Below are positions 1 through 6,250 of a stretch of 15,508 bases of DNA, in pieces; positions within the stretch are counted from its first letter, which is position 1, and the number at the start of each line of letters is the position of its first letter. The stretch comes from Candidatus Falkowiibacteriota bacterium (lineage in GTDB: Bacteria; Patescibacteria; ABY1; BM507; UBA12075), in assembly GCA_030636285.1 (NCBI GenBank), contig DAOVXE010000002.1, forward strand, positions 1-15,508, given 5' to 3'. Both the position numbers and the translations under genes were made by a program. The notes under the pieces are model-generated. The model made no database searches. It worked only from the letters and a program-made list of their open reading frames with translations, and was not told the DNA's origin.

Positions 1-596
1 AAGGGAGAACCGATATTTACGATAATGAGCGGGTTGCACAAATGCAAAAAATGTTTGAAAATATGGTTTCGTCAACTTTTGGGATATTTCATCCTGATGA
101 TGAGATTAAGTTCATAGAGACCACTAAGACAGACGCTTACCAGATTTACAACGAGTTAATCGGGCGTTGTGATCATGCCATTACAAAGCTTTTTTTGAGC
201 CAAACCGGGACAACGGATGAAAAAAGTTTTGTCGGATCAGCGGCAACACATGAGCGCGTTATGGAAGACCTCGTTTATAGTGACCGCCTTGACCTTTCTG
301 AGTATTTCGCAAATATATTGATACCCAAATTAAAGCGCCTTGGCATTATCGCCCCCGCCGTTGATGTTTCGCTTACATGGATCATTGAAGAACATTTAAG
401 CCTTATTGATTGGGCTGAAATCATTAACAAGCTTGCCGTACATTATACCATACCAACCGAGGAAATCACAAAGCGGTTTGATATTGAGGTTGAGGAAAAA
501 GAGGTTGAATTACCCGGTGATAAGGGCGCGGAAAATGTCAAGGACATAATGACCAAAACGCAAAATTTTTATAAAAAGTTATGGCGCGAACAATAG
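1..596 (+). CDS. Phage portal protein, DUF935 / Mu gp29 type (C-terminal part)
   Basis: The reading frame is open from the left edge (first full codon at base 3) to the stop at 594-596, so the N-terminus lies outside the window. The first ATG at 42 is internal and should not be taken as the start. The portal forms the dodecameric ring at the capsid vertex through which DNA is packaged and to which the tail attaches. The visible part matches the C-terminal half of DUF935 portals as I know them: a GRTDIYD start, a segment on detecting or tolerating acidic 'HPDDEIKFIET', then 'NELIGRCDHAITKLFLSQT' and the terminal 'WAEIINKLAVHYTIPTEEI' region. The last 16 nt overlap the next gene, which implies translational coupling. 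The family call is from recognition of the pattern; no search was run. Confidence 0.88.
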   Translation, partial: GRTDIYDNERVAQMQKMFENMVSSTFGIFHPDDEIKFIETTKTDAYQIYNELIGRCDHAITKLFLSQTGTTDEKSFVGSAATHERVMEDLVYSDRLDLSEYFANILIPKLKRLGIIAPAVDVSLTWIIEEHLSLIDWAEIINKLAVHYTIPTEEITKRFDIEVEEKEVELPGDKGAENVKDIMTKTQNFYKKLWREQ

Positions 597-1444
597 CAGA
601 AATACAGGGCGAAATGATTGCCCAAAAAGAGGTAACGCCCGAATTGGACGGGCTTACAAGTAACTCAAGTACGGCGATTTGGCGCTTGCTATTTTACATT
701 TGCGCGGTTGCCATTAAGGTCGTTGAGGATTTATTTGAAGTACATGACGCGCAAATTGAAATAAGAGCAAAGGAAATACTTGCCGGTACAACTCAATGGT
801 ATGCCGCCGAAACGCTTTTATATCAACATGGCGACGACCTTAGTTTTAACCGGCTTACCGGTCAATTTGGTTATGAAATTGATGATCCCGACAAACAAAT
901 TGTTGAATTAAGCGCTTGCATTGATGATGCAACCGGCGCGGTATATGTTAAAGCCGCAAAAATAAATTCAGGTACGGGATTACCCGAAAAATTAAGCGGC
1001 GATGAATTAACCGGTTTAGGCGGTTATTGGATTCAAAAAAAGTTTGCAGGGACAAATTTAACCATTGTCAGCGTTGCGGGTGATAAGCTTTGGATTGGTT
1101 ACCGGGTCATTTATGATGCAACAATTTTAAATAGCGCGGGCGAATTGTTAGAGGAAAATACCATTAAGCCGGTTGAGGATGCGATAAATGATTATTTGAT
1201 AACCTTTGGGCGCGAAAATTTCGCCGGTCTGTTATTATTGCAGGATATTACAGACGCGATACAAGCCGCGCGCGGGGTTATAAATGCCGTTTCTGATCAG
1301 GCAAGCGCAAAACAATGGGACGATACGGGAAACGTTGATTTTCTCGCTGATCCTGATCAGCTTTATATTTCGTATGCCGGTTATCTCGTAATTGATCCTG
1401 CTCATCCTTTAGATGTAACAATAACTTATTTAGCCCAAACGTGA
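581..1444 (+). CDS. Baseplate J-like protein
   Basis: This 287-aa protein resembles a family common in Bacteroidota Mu-like prophages. It starts MARTIAEIQ, has a hydrophobic helix around residues 33-50 (LLFYICAVAIKVVEDLF), a middle region ending in a V-x-V-like strand near 160-180, and a C-terminal part with 'KPVEDAINDYL', 'LLLLQDITDAIQAARGV' and 'YISYAGYLVI' (about 196-272). The last features are typical of baseplate J (Mu gp47/P2 J) C-terminal domains. J-like proteins form the baseplate wedge that links hub to fibres. Automated annotation often labels this family 'nucleotidyltransferase', but I see no nucleotidyltransferase motif. It overlaps the portal gene by 16 nt and the next gene by 4 nt. 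A J-like gene here, beside the portal and far from the gp25-like gene at 14727, is unusual. Confidence 0.72.
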   Translation: MARTIAEIQGEMIAQKEVTPELDGLTSNSSTAIWRLLFYICAVAIKVVEDLFEVHDAQIEIRAKEILAGTTQWYAAETLLYQHGDDLSFNRLTGQFGYEIDDPDKQIVELSACIDDATGAVYVKAAKINSGTGLPEKLSGDELTGLGGYWIQKKFAGTNLTIVSVAGDKLWIGYRVIYDATILNSAGELLEENTIKPVEDAINDYLITFGRENFAGLLLLQDITDAIQAARGVINAVSDQASAKQWDDTGNVDFLADPDQLYISYAGYLVIDPAHPLDVTITYLAQT

Positions 1445-1971
1445 ACACTGATATTTTCAATATAATTTGGAGAAATCTGAGTGATAATTTAATCCCTTGG
1501 TTTTGGCGGGATATTACTTTATTCAGAAAAGATACAACCGAAAGGTATTGGTTGCGCGAGTATGTTTATTGTATTTCAAATGCCATGACCAATTTAACAA
1601 ATAGGCTTTTTGAATCCGCTTTCGATATACAAACTAAATTAACATACAGCGGTCAAATGGAAGTATTAGAAATTTGCCTTAATGATTATTTTGATAGTGC
1701 TGACCGGCGTATTTTTTTGTCCGATGATTTTACGCTTACAAGCGATTATTTTACTCTGTTTTTTGCCGGTGAGCCAAACCCATTTCCTATTGATGTTTAT
1801 TTAGTTGGCGAGGTTGACCCGACGCCTTTGACTTTTTATGTACCGCGCGGCGGGGCAACCGATTTTTATATAAATGTTCCAACCGTATTAAGTTACAATT
1901 TACAGCGCTTTTTACAGATTGTGAATACTTACAAATTAGCAGGGATGCGATATATAATTCAATCTTTTTAA
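1441..1971 (+). CDS. Tail protein I-like baseplate protein
   Basis: This 176-aa protein follows the J-like gene directly. Its GTG start lies in a GTGA overlap with the preceding stop, and no in-frame ATG lies close enough to be an alternative. The N-terminal half is aromatic-rich and helical (WRNLSDNLIPWFWRD). Next comes 'YSGQMEVLEICLNDYFD' with 'RRIFLSDDF', and the C-terminus reads 'FYINVPTVL...RFLQIVNTYKLAGMRYII'. That C-terminal pattern, with a beta-strand and then a helix ending in YKLAG-x-RY, together with its place between a J-like gene and a fibre gene, matches the role of tail protein I (Mu gp48/P2 I), which connects wedge to fibre. The sequence is too divergent for me to be certain. 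An alternative is a Bacteroidota-specific baseplate protein that merely occupies the I position. Confidence 0.55.
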   Translation: MNTDIFNIIWRNLSDNLIPWFWRDITLFRKDTTERYWLREYVYCISNAMTNLTNRLFESAFDIQTKLTYSGQMEVLEICLNDYFDSADRRIFLSDDFTLTSDYFTLFFAGEPNPFPIDVYLVGEVDPTPLTFYVPRGGATDFYINVPTVLSYNLQRFLQIVNTYKLAGMRYIIQSF

Positions 1972-1974
1972 GTT

Positions 1975-3024
1975 ATGAATGAAAAATTATGGTTTCCGGG
2001 CGGCGAGCCAAATGTTACCGCCGATGATCTTAACCGAGATTCAAACGCAAATAACAGGGCTTTTCAAAACGCATTGAAAGCTTGGCTGTTGGGATATAAT
2101 GAGAACTTTATTATTAGTGGTTGTGATGTTGTAATAACTCCGGGCGTTGAGGCGGTCATTACAGAGGGGTACATATTCCTGAATAATGAAATTTTACAGG
2201 TTGATGCGCAAACCGTTGCCTTTGTTTCAACCGACATTTATTACTATGAAAAAGAAATCACTTATGACCCTCTTGGAGATAAGATTTACAATGATGCCGT
2301 ACCGCATCAAACGTGGCGAAAAAACAGGGGCAAATTAGTTAATTCCGCTGTTGATCCCGTACCGCAAGATAAATGTAATGCTCATGGCGCAAACTGGTCA
2401 GAAAAAGTAAGGAATAGTATAACGGGAGAATTTGCACATTTTACACCCGGTAATTATGATCTTACAGAGGCTTTTACTTTGAATTATTTACGTTTTGATC
2501 TTTCGGGTTCAGCCGGTACATTTAGGGTTGATGTACCTGACGCTGACGACCTTGTTCATGCCGTTGACGTAAATCATTTCTTTTTCTATGAATCCGACCC
2601 AAATCAACCGCGTTGTACTTATGTATTTTATACTAAAAGCGGTACTCCAATAGCATCTGTAAACACCCCGGAATATTCAATAATTATGAGTAGCGGCGGG
2701 GCTTGGGTTGAGGCTGTTCATATTGATCTTGATTATCCCGTACCTGATCCACAACTAATTGAAATTATAATTGGAAGTTGGAATATGAAAGGAACGGCAA
2801 TTTTTACCGTCCCTCATGGTCAGATGAGCAAAGACCATATAAAGGAAATTACCGCGCGCATTTATAATGATACCGGTGATATATGTTATGATTTAAGTAG
2901 CGGCAAGGGGTTAATATCTTGGGATAATGTTGATATTATATTATCAAGTACGGGAAGCTTTTTTTCAAGCAACGATTTTGACGGCGTGGGCTTTGACCGG
3001 GGAAAAATATACATTCAAATCTAA
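1975..3024 (+). CDS. Tail fibre / receptor-binding-type baseplate protein
   Basis: This 349-aa protein starts three bases after the I-like gene. The N-terminal 100 residues (MNEKLWFPGGEPNVTADDL, then 'ISGCDVVITPGVEAVITEGYIFLNNEIL') match the baseplate-attachment part seen in many Bacteroidota phage fibre proteins. They are followed by 'YYYEKEITYDPLGDKIYNDAV', a segment also common there. The middle (about 150-255) is beta-rich. The last 85 residues (GSWNMKGTAIFTVPHGQ, then 'ITARIYNDTGDICYDL' and a terminal 'DGVGFDRGKIYIQI') look like the C-terminal tip domain found on Bacteroidota fibres, which is presumed to bind the host surface. No transmembrane segment or signal peptide is seen. The fibre assignment is by resemblance and by position after J and I. 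The receptor-binding role is inferred. Confidence 0.62.
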   Translation: MNEKLWFPGGEPNVTADDLNRDSNANNRAFQNALKAWLLGYNENFIISGCDVVITPGVEAVITEGYIFLNNEILQVDAQTVAFVSTDIYYYEKEITYDPLGDKIYNDAVPHQTWRKNRGKLVNSAVDPVPQDKCNAHGANWSEKVRNSITGEFAHFTPGNYDLTEAFTLNYLRFDLSGSAGTFRVDVPDADDLVHAVDVNHFFFYESDPNQPRCTYVFYTKSGTPIASVNTPEYSIIMSSGGAWVEAVHIDLDYPVPDPQLIEIIIGSWNMKGTAIFTVPHGQMSKDHIKEITARIYNDTGDICYDLSSGKGLISWDNVDIILSSTGSFFSSNDFDGVGFDRGKIYIQI

Positions 3025-3029
3025 AAATT

Positions 3030-3827
3030 ATGTTACCAGCAATTCAGCAAGAAACACTTATAAAAGGCGTATATGAGGGCGTAATTTCTGTATTTAATTT
3101 GCCCGAATTGCTTTTTGATTTCACCTTTGACCAACTCATTTTTGCAACGGATAAAGGTTTTAAGGTTGCCGAAATGATCCTAAACAAACAAGCCATTTAT
3201 GACGGTTTCAGGAAAAATATAAATCACTTTTCCGGGGCGAAAACCGTTTCGGAAACATGGCAGTTAGAGCAAGCCGTATTTGCAAAGGACGGGACAAAGC
3301 GACCGTTTAAGGAGTTCCGGGGAATTGCCCGCGAAATGGATGAGCAATACAACAAAAATTGGCTTAAAACTGAGCAAAACGCCGCTTTTGCTCAGGGGCA
3401 AACCGCGGATCAATGGGTACGAACCGAGCAAATGAAAGATACATTTCCGCTTTTGCAGTATCAGACGGTACAAGATGGACGCGTAAGACCCGAACACCGC
3501 GCGTGGCAAGGGATCATTAAGCCCGTTGATTCATCTTTTTGGGATACCCGGATACCGCCTAACGATTACGGTTGCCGTTGCCGCGTCATACGGTTGAGGC
3601 GGGGGGCTGAAACAGACCTTAACGAGCATTTGAAAGAGGTTAATACCGAGTTTGATAGGTTGGGCTTACCGGCACAAAAAAACCTTGTAAATGACTCCAA
3701 GGTATTTAATACAAACCCGGCAAAATCAAAATACGTTTTTAAGGAAAGTACAACCGAATATTTCAAGGATGCGAAACAGGCGGGCGTAAAAAAAGGTAAG
3801 GAAAATTACGGGTTAGGTTATAAGTAA
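3030..3827 (+). CDS. Minor head protein with MuF domain (Mu gp30 / SPP1 gp7 type)
   Basis: This 265-aa protein carries the diagnostic MuF motif at about residues 150-186. 'GRVRPEHRAWQGIIKP' is followed by 'FWDTRIPPNDYGCRCRV', with conserved His156, the PPNDYGCRC turn and Cys182/Cys184. MuF proteins are minor capsid proteins that sit near the portal, and in several phages some copies are ejected with the DNA. The protein has the core domain plus a helical N-terminal part (1-110) and a lysine-rich C-terminus, and no toxin domain is fused to it. In Mu it directly follows the portal gene. Here three tail genes lie between them. The start is an ATG at 3030 in an A-rich leader, five bases after the fibre stop. 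Confidence 0.93.
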   Translation: MLPAIQQETLIKGVYEGVISVFNLPELLFDFTFDQLIFATDKGFKVAEMILNKQAIYDGFRKNINHFSGAKTVSETWQLEQAVFAKDGTKRPFKEFRGIAREMDEQYNKNWLKTEQNAAFAQGQTADQWVRTEQMKDTFPLLQYQTVQDGRVRPEHRAWQGIIKPVDSSFWDTRIPPNDYGCRCRVIRLRRGAETDLNEHLKEVNTEFDRLGLPAQKNLVNDSKVFNTNPAKSKYVFKESTTEYFKDAKQAGVKKGKENYGLGYK

Positions 3828-3858
3828 ACCGCCATGACCTTTAACGAAAATAATCTTT

Positions 3859-4095
3859 ATGAAAATTGGTAAAATGTTAACCCCGACAAAACTTATTTAT
3901 CCCTCGCGTCATGGCGCGCTTGAGGTTGAAAATGTTTGTCCAAAATGTCAACGCCTTCTTGTTGTCGGCTCACTGTCAGAGGATTACATTGGCGATTTGA
4001 CATTTGAATATTGGGAATGTTTATTACATGGCATGGTAATACCACAATATGAACGGCTATATATTAGCACAAATATGGTAAAAGTTGGGAATTAA
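3859..4095 (+). CDS. Small protein with zinc-ribbon-like CxxC...CxxH pattern
   Basis: I do not recognise the family of this 78-aa protein. It has Cys27-x2-Cys30 (VCPKC), then 23 residues, then Cys54-x2-His57 (WECLLH). That spacing fits a treble-clef or zinc-ribbon metal site. The first 20 residues are basic and the rest is beta-prone. The start is ATG 3859 after an A/T-rich leader, 31 nt after the MuF stop, and its end overlaps the TTG start of the next gene by 11 nt, which argues that it is translated. It could be a structural zinc-stabilised accessory protein of the virion or a small nucleic-acid-binding protein. Neither can be chosen from sequence alone. Confidence 0.6.
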   Translation: MKIGKMLTPTKLIYPSRHGALEVENVCPKCQRLLVVGSLSEDYIGDLTFEYWECLLHGMVIPQYERLYISTNMVKVGN

Positions 4096-4777
4096 AAATT
4101 TCATAAAACCGGTTACGGACGTACTGACTGAAAAAGCGGCTGATAAAACATTTATCGCGCCCCCGATTGATATATTGGAGGGCGAACTTGGTAAAAATTT
4201 TTATGTTTCCATTGATGGGATTTTACCAAAGGCGATAAATCAGTTAAACAAATTTTTACCGGTCAGTATACCGCTTTTTGATATTGAAGATTTGCCCGTT
4301 GGCGTTTCGCCCCTTGGGACGCTTGTATTTGACCGCATACGCTTTTTACCGGGCATTGTTCGTAATGCAAAAAACCCCCTTGGCAAGCCATATAACGGAC
4401 TTATAATTGATACCGTAATATTTGAGGCAAACCAACAAAAAAACATTATCAAAACGACCGTACAAGGGCGCGACCGGTCAATTAAAGAGTACATAAGCGG
4501 CGGTGATATTACGATAAGTATAACCGGGGCGATTGTGAACAATTCAACCGGCTTTTACCCGACGCGCGACGTTACGACCTTTACCGAAATTATGAATGTA
4601 CCTAAATCGCTGACCGTTCAAAGCAAATTTTTAGACCTTTTGGGTATAAAATTCATGACCGTTGAAAGTTGGCGGCTGACCGGGCAAAGCGGGTTTAGGA
4701 ATGTACAAAATTTTGTCATTACCGCCGTAAATGATGTATCGAGCGACGTTAACGACATTACAGGAAAAGCAATTTAA
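4085..4777 (+). CDS. DUF6046 domain protein, probable tail/virion component
   Basis: This protein is about 230 aa. An in-frame stop lies at 4079-4081 and no early ATG exists, so the start is most likely the TTG at 4085, inside the end of the preceding gene. Features I associate with DUF6046 are 'LGTLVFDRIRF' (about 78-88), then 'FEANQQKNIIKTTVQGRDRSIKEYISGGD', a strand 'ITISITGAI', and 'SKFLDLLGIKFMTVES' followed by a 'GFRNVQNFVITAVND' strand near the C-terminus. The family occurs in Bacteroidota phages and its function is undetermined. The alternation of 'QGR...KEYI..GD..I.I' strands resembles tail or baseplate accessory proteins. No Mu N-like (gp43) protein is seen between tape measure and hub, so this protein could fill that role; that is speculation. 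Its stop overlaps the next ATG by one base (TAATG). Confidence 0.68.
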   Translation: MGIKNFIKPVTDVLTEKAADKTFIAPPIDILEGELGKNFYVSIDGILPKAINQLNKFLPVSIPLFDIEDLPVGVSPLGTLVFDRIRFLPGIVRNAKNPLGKPYNGLIIDTVIFEANQQKNIIKTTVQGRDRSIKEYISGGDITISITGAIVNNSTGFYPTRDVTTFTEIMNVPKSLTVQSKFLDLLGIKFMTVESWRLTGQSGFRNVQNFVITAVNDVSSDVNDITGKAI

Positions 4778-5256
4778 TGGCAAAATCAAATATTACATTA
4801 AAAAAAATAGGATCGTTACCGCTCACCCGGTCGGAAAAAAAATGGTTGCGCAATAATGATGAAATGATTCAAATAATTGCCGAGGATGCAAAAAACCATT
4901 TCGTCAAAGGATTTCAAAAAGGGGGCGGGCAAACCGATGATTCGCTAACCGGTTGGAAACCGCGCAAAAAGTTGGATCGTAAAGACCGTAAAAGCGGATC
5001 ATCAACGCGCGCCATACTTGTAAAATCGGGTGATTTATGGCGTGATATTGACGTTCAATCAATCGGGCGTGATCAAATTAAAATCGGTACAAAAAGGATT
5101 GCATACGCCGCGGTTCATAATGAGGGTTTAACAACCGGTCGCCGCGGTGGTCGGTTTAAGATGCCAAAGCGCGAGTTTATCGGCGAGTCAAAAGAGTTAA
5201 ATAAGCTGAATACATTGACAATAAAAGAGTTTTTGGATTTGGCGTTAAGGACTTAA
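4777..5256 (+). CDS. Phage virion morphogenesis protein (Mu gpG/gp31 type)
   Basis: This is a 159-aa basic protein. Family-typical elements are an N-terminal helix ending in 'AEDAKNHFVKGFQKGG', then 'DDSLTGWKPRKK', 'ILVKSGDLWRDI', a strand 'QIKIGTKRIAYAAVHNEG' and the closing 'FKMPKREFIGES'. The 'YA..HN.G' and 'PKREFIG' motifs are the hallmark of the virion morphogenesis family, which relates to P2 gpS tail completion and to Mu gpG. Such proteins act at the head-tail junction or in tail completion. The length agrees with the family. The start overlaps the previous stop by one base. Confidence 0.88.
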   Translation: MAKSNITLKKIGSLPLTRSEKKWLRNNDEMIQIIAEDAKNHFVKGFQKGGGQTDDSLTGWKPRKKLDRKDRKSGSSTRAILVKSGDLWRDIDVQSIGRDQIKIGTKRIAYAAVHNEGLTTGRRGGRFKMPKREFIGESKELNKLNTLTIKEFLDLALRT

Positions 5257-5261
5257 ATATT

Positions 5262-5813
5262 ATGGATGAGTCTATCAAAATAGCACTTTACAACCTCTTA
5301 AAATCAACCCTTGAGGGCATTACCACAAATGGCGGGGCGATAACCGTATTTAAGTACGTCGGGCATTTCAACGGTCAGGGCATAAACGACGTAAACAATT
5401 TTGCATACGATACGCCCGCGGTATTTATCTCATTTGATTTAATCGAATGGATACACACAAAACATGATACGCCCGAGGTTGATATTACGCGCGCGCAATC
5501 TGGTAGAATACGTTTTTCATTGCATTATTTTTTCCATGATTTAAGAACGGATACCGATTCATTTACAGACCATTTGCAAACCATTGATTACGTTTATCAT
5601 TCAATACTTGGCTTGCGCTCAGATTCGTCGGTACTTGGCAAGATTTCAAGCATGAGGCGCGTAAGCGAGGTTGATGATAATGACAATAATAATTTGCGGG
5701 AATGGATCAGTACATACGAAACCGCGGTTGAGGAAACCGGCATTACGCCGGGTCGAATTGATGCCGCGCCGGTTGTCGTTGAACTTACGGTTGATTTGCC
5801 TCCAAAGCCATAG
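5262..5813 (+). CDS. Probable tail terminator / head-tail joining protein
   Basis: This 183-aa protein has the layout of Bacteroidota phage tail terminators. It has an N-terminal helix (IKIALYNLLKSTLEGI), a conserved 'YDTPAVFISFDLIEW' strand, then 'RFSLHYFFHDL' and 'HLQTIDYVYHSILGL', and a closing 'WISTYETAVEE...VVVELTVDL' strand. Tail terminators (Mu gp37 class) cap the tail tube and form the interface to the head. Its place directly after the gpG-like gene agrees with this. The sequence is not close enough to any family I can name for a firm call. It is the last gene before the intergenic micro-unit at 5814-6250. Confidence 0.58.
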   Translation: MDESIKIALYNLLKSTLEGITTNGGAITVFKYVGHFNGQGINDVNNFAYDTPAVFISFDLIEWIHTKHDTPEVDITRAQSGRIRFSLHYFFHDLRTDTDSFTDHLQTIDYVYHSILGLRSDSSVLGKISSMRRVSEVDDNDNNNLREWISTYETAVEETGITPGRIDAAPVVVELTVDLPPKP

Positions 5814-5867
5814 CCGTAAGGATTGCGCGCGGGCGACACAAATTAAATCTAAATAATGGCTTATGCC

Positions 5868-5898
5868 TTGATTGCCGTTGAGGTTTTTTATATATTTG
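5868..5898 (+). promoter_or_regulatory. Predicted Bacteroidota-type promoter
   Basis: A perfect TAnnTTTG -7 element (TATATTTG, 5891-5898) is preceded at a 20-bp distance by TTG (5868-5870), a partial match to the -33 TTTG element. The predicted start of transcription is near 5905, about 15 nt before the ATG of the small HTH gene at 5921. It lies just after the tail terminator gene in non-coding DNA, which favours a real promoter over a chance match. The -33 box is only partial. Confidence 0.55.
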
Positions 5899-5920
5899 TC
5901 TAAACCGCGCAACGTCATTT

Positions 5921-6082
5921 ATGTGTATAGTAAGTAACCGTTTAGAACTTCGCCGCGAGTACATCCAAAACCGGATAAAACACCGCAATTCAACTATTCA
6001 AAGCGAGGTTTCGCGCATCGCTCGCGACCTATTTTTAAACGAGCGCACCGTATACCGGGATTTGTACGAAAATACCGATTGA
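5921..6082 (+). CDS. Small helix-turn-helix DNA-binding protein (53 aa)
   Basis: This is a short ORF read directly from the sequence (ATG 5921-5923, TGA 6080-6082). The protein begins MCIVSNRLELRREYIQNRIK, which is strongly basic. It continues with 'EVSRIARDLFL' as the first helix, Asn-Glu at the turn, and 'RTVYRDLYEN' as the recognition helix. This arrangement matches HTH proteins in which the second helix reads 'S.RTVYRDI', as in DeoR-like or HTH_11 domains. It is the only gene between a predicted promoter and a strong terminator, and it sits between two blocks of structural genes. It probably binds DNA. It could act as a late-gene regulator, an immunity-type repressor or a passenger gene ('moron'). 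Which of these, and whether it regulates its own promoter, cannot be seen. Confidence 0.68.
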   Translation: MCIVSNRLELRREYIQNRIKHRNSTIQSEVSRIARDLFLNERTVYRDLYENTD

Positions 6083-6134
6083 CATAATGGAAATTTTTGA
6101 GTATTAGAAATGATAGCCTAAACCATTGAAGATT

Positions 6135-6163
6135 AAAGCCCCCGTAAAAAAGGGGCTTTTTTT
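6135..6163 (+). terminator. Intrinsic transcription terminator
   Basis: A perfect 8-bp inverted repeat, AAAGCCCC (6135-6142) and GGGGCTTT (6152-6159), has a 9-nt loop and a run of seven T (6157-6163). The T run is on the + strand, so it ends rightward transcripts. It closes both the HTH gene and, unless read-through occurs, the portal-to-terminator block. On the opposite strand only three T follow the stem, so it is chiefly a + strand terminator. Confidence 0.9.
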
Positions 6164-6250
6164 ATGATTATTGGCATAATGGTTTTACCCCCCCTGACCC
6201 CTTGATTTATCGCCCGCGCAAGTCGTAAATTGCAAGTCAATTGTAATCCT
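6164..6250 (+). other. Leader between terminator and protease gene
   Basis: This is non-coding DNA after the terminator and before the protease ATG. It contains a run of seven C near 6188-6194. A weak promoter-like pair is present: TTG at 6202-6204, then 21 bp, then TAAATTGC at 6226-6233, which matches TAnnTTTG poorly. If the terminator works, the downstream genes need a promoter here or regulated read-through. I see no clear operator or riboswitch. Confidence 0.35.

Noticed and set aside
581..1444. Annotation of this gene as a nucleotidyltransferase
   Set aside because: The label is common for this family, but no nucleotide-binding or catalytic Asp motif is visible, while position and C-terminal pattern fit baseplate J.
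3834..3872. 12-codon ORF between MuF and the zinc-ribbon-like gene
   Set aside because: It is very short and overlaps the start of the next gene, which has a better start and clear protein character.
5856..5903. 15-codon hydrophobic ORF (MAYALIAVEVFYIFV) with a good A-rich leader
   Set aside because: It is too short to support as a gene and covers the promoter-like elements. It may be a chance frame, although a leader peptide cannot be excluded.
5597..5988. Three overlapping minus-strand ORFs of 67-90 codons and one 61-codon + ORF around the end of the tail terminator gene
   Set aside because: They overlap each other and the tail terminator frame, have no recognisable motifs, and their sequences are Arg/Ser-rich as expected from shadows of GC-periodic coding DNA. 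The 53-codon HTH frame explains 5921-6082 better.
6202..6233. Promoter TTG-21-TAAATTGC before the protease gene
   Set aside because: The -7 match is poor (TTGC for TTTG) and spacing is long. It is mentioned only as the best of weak candidates, not listed as a promoter.
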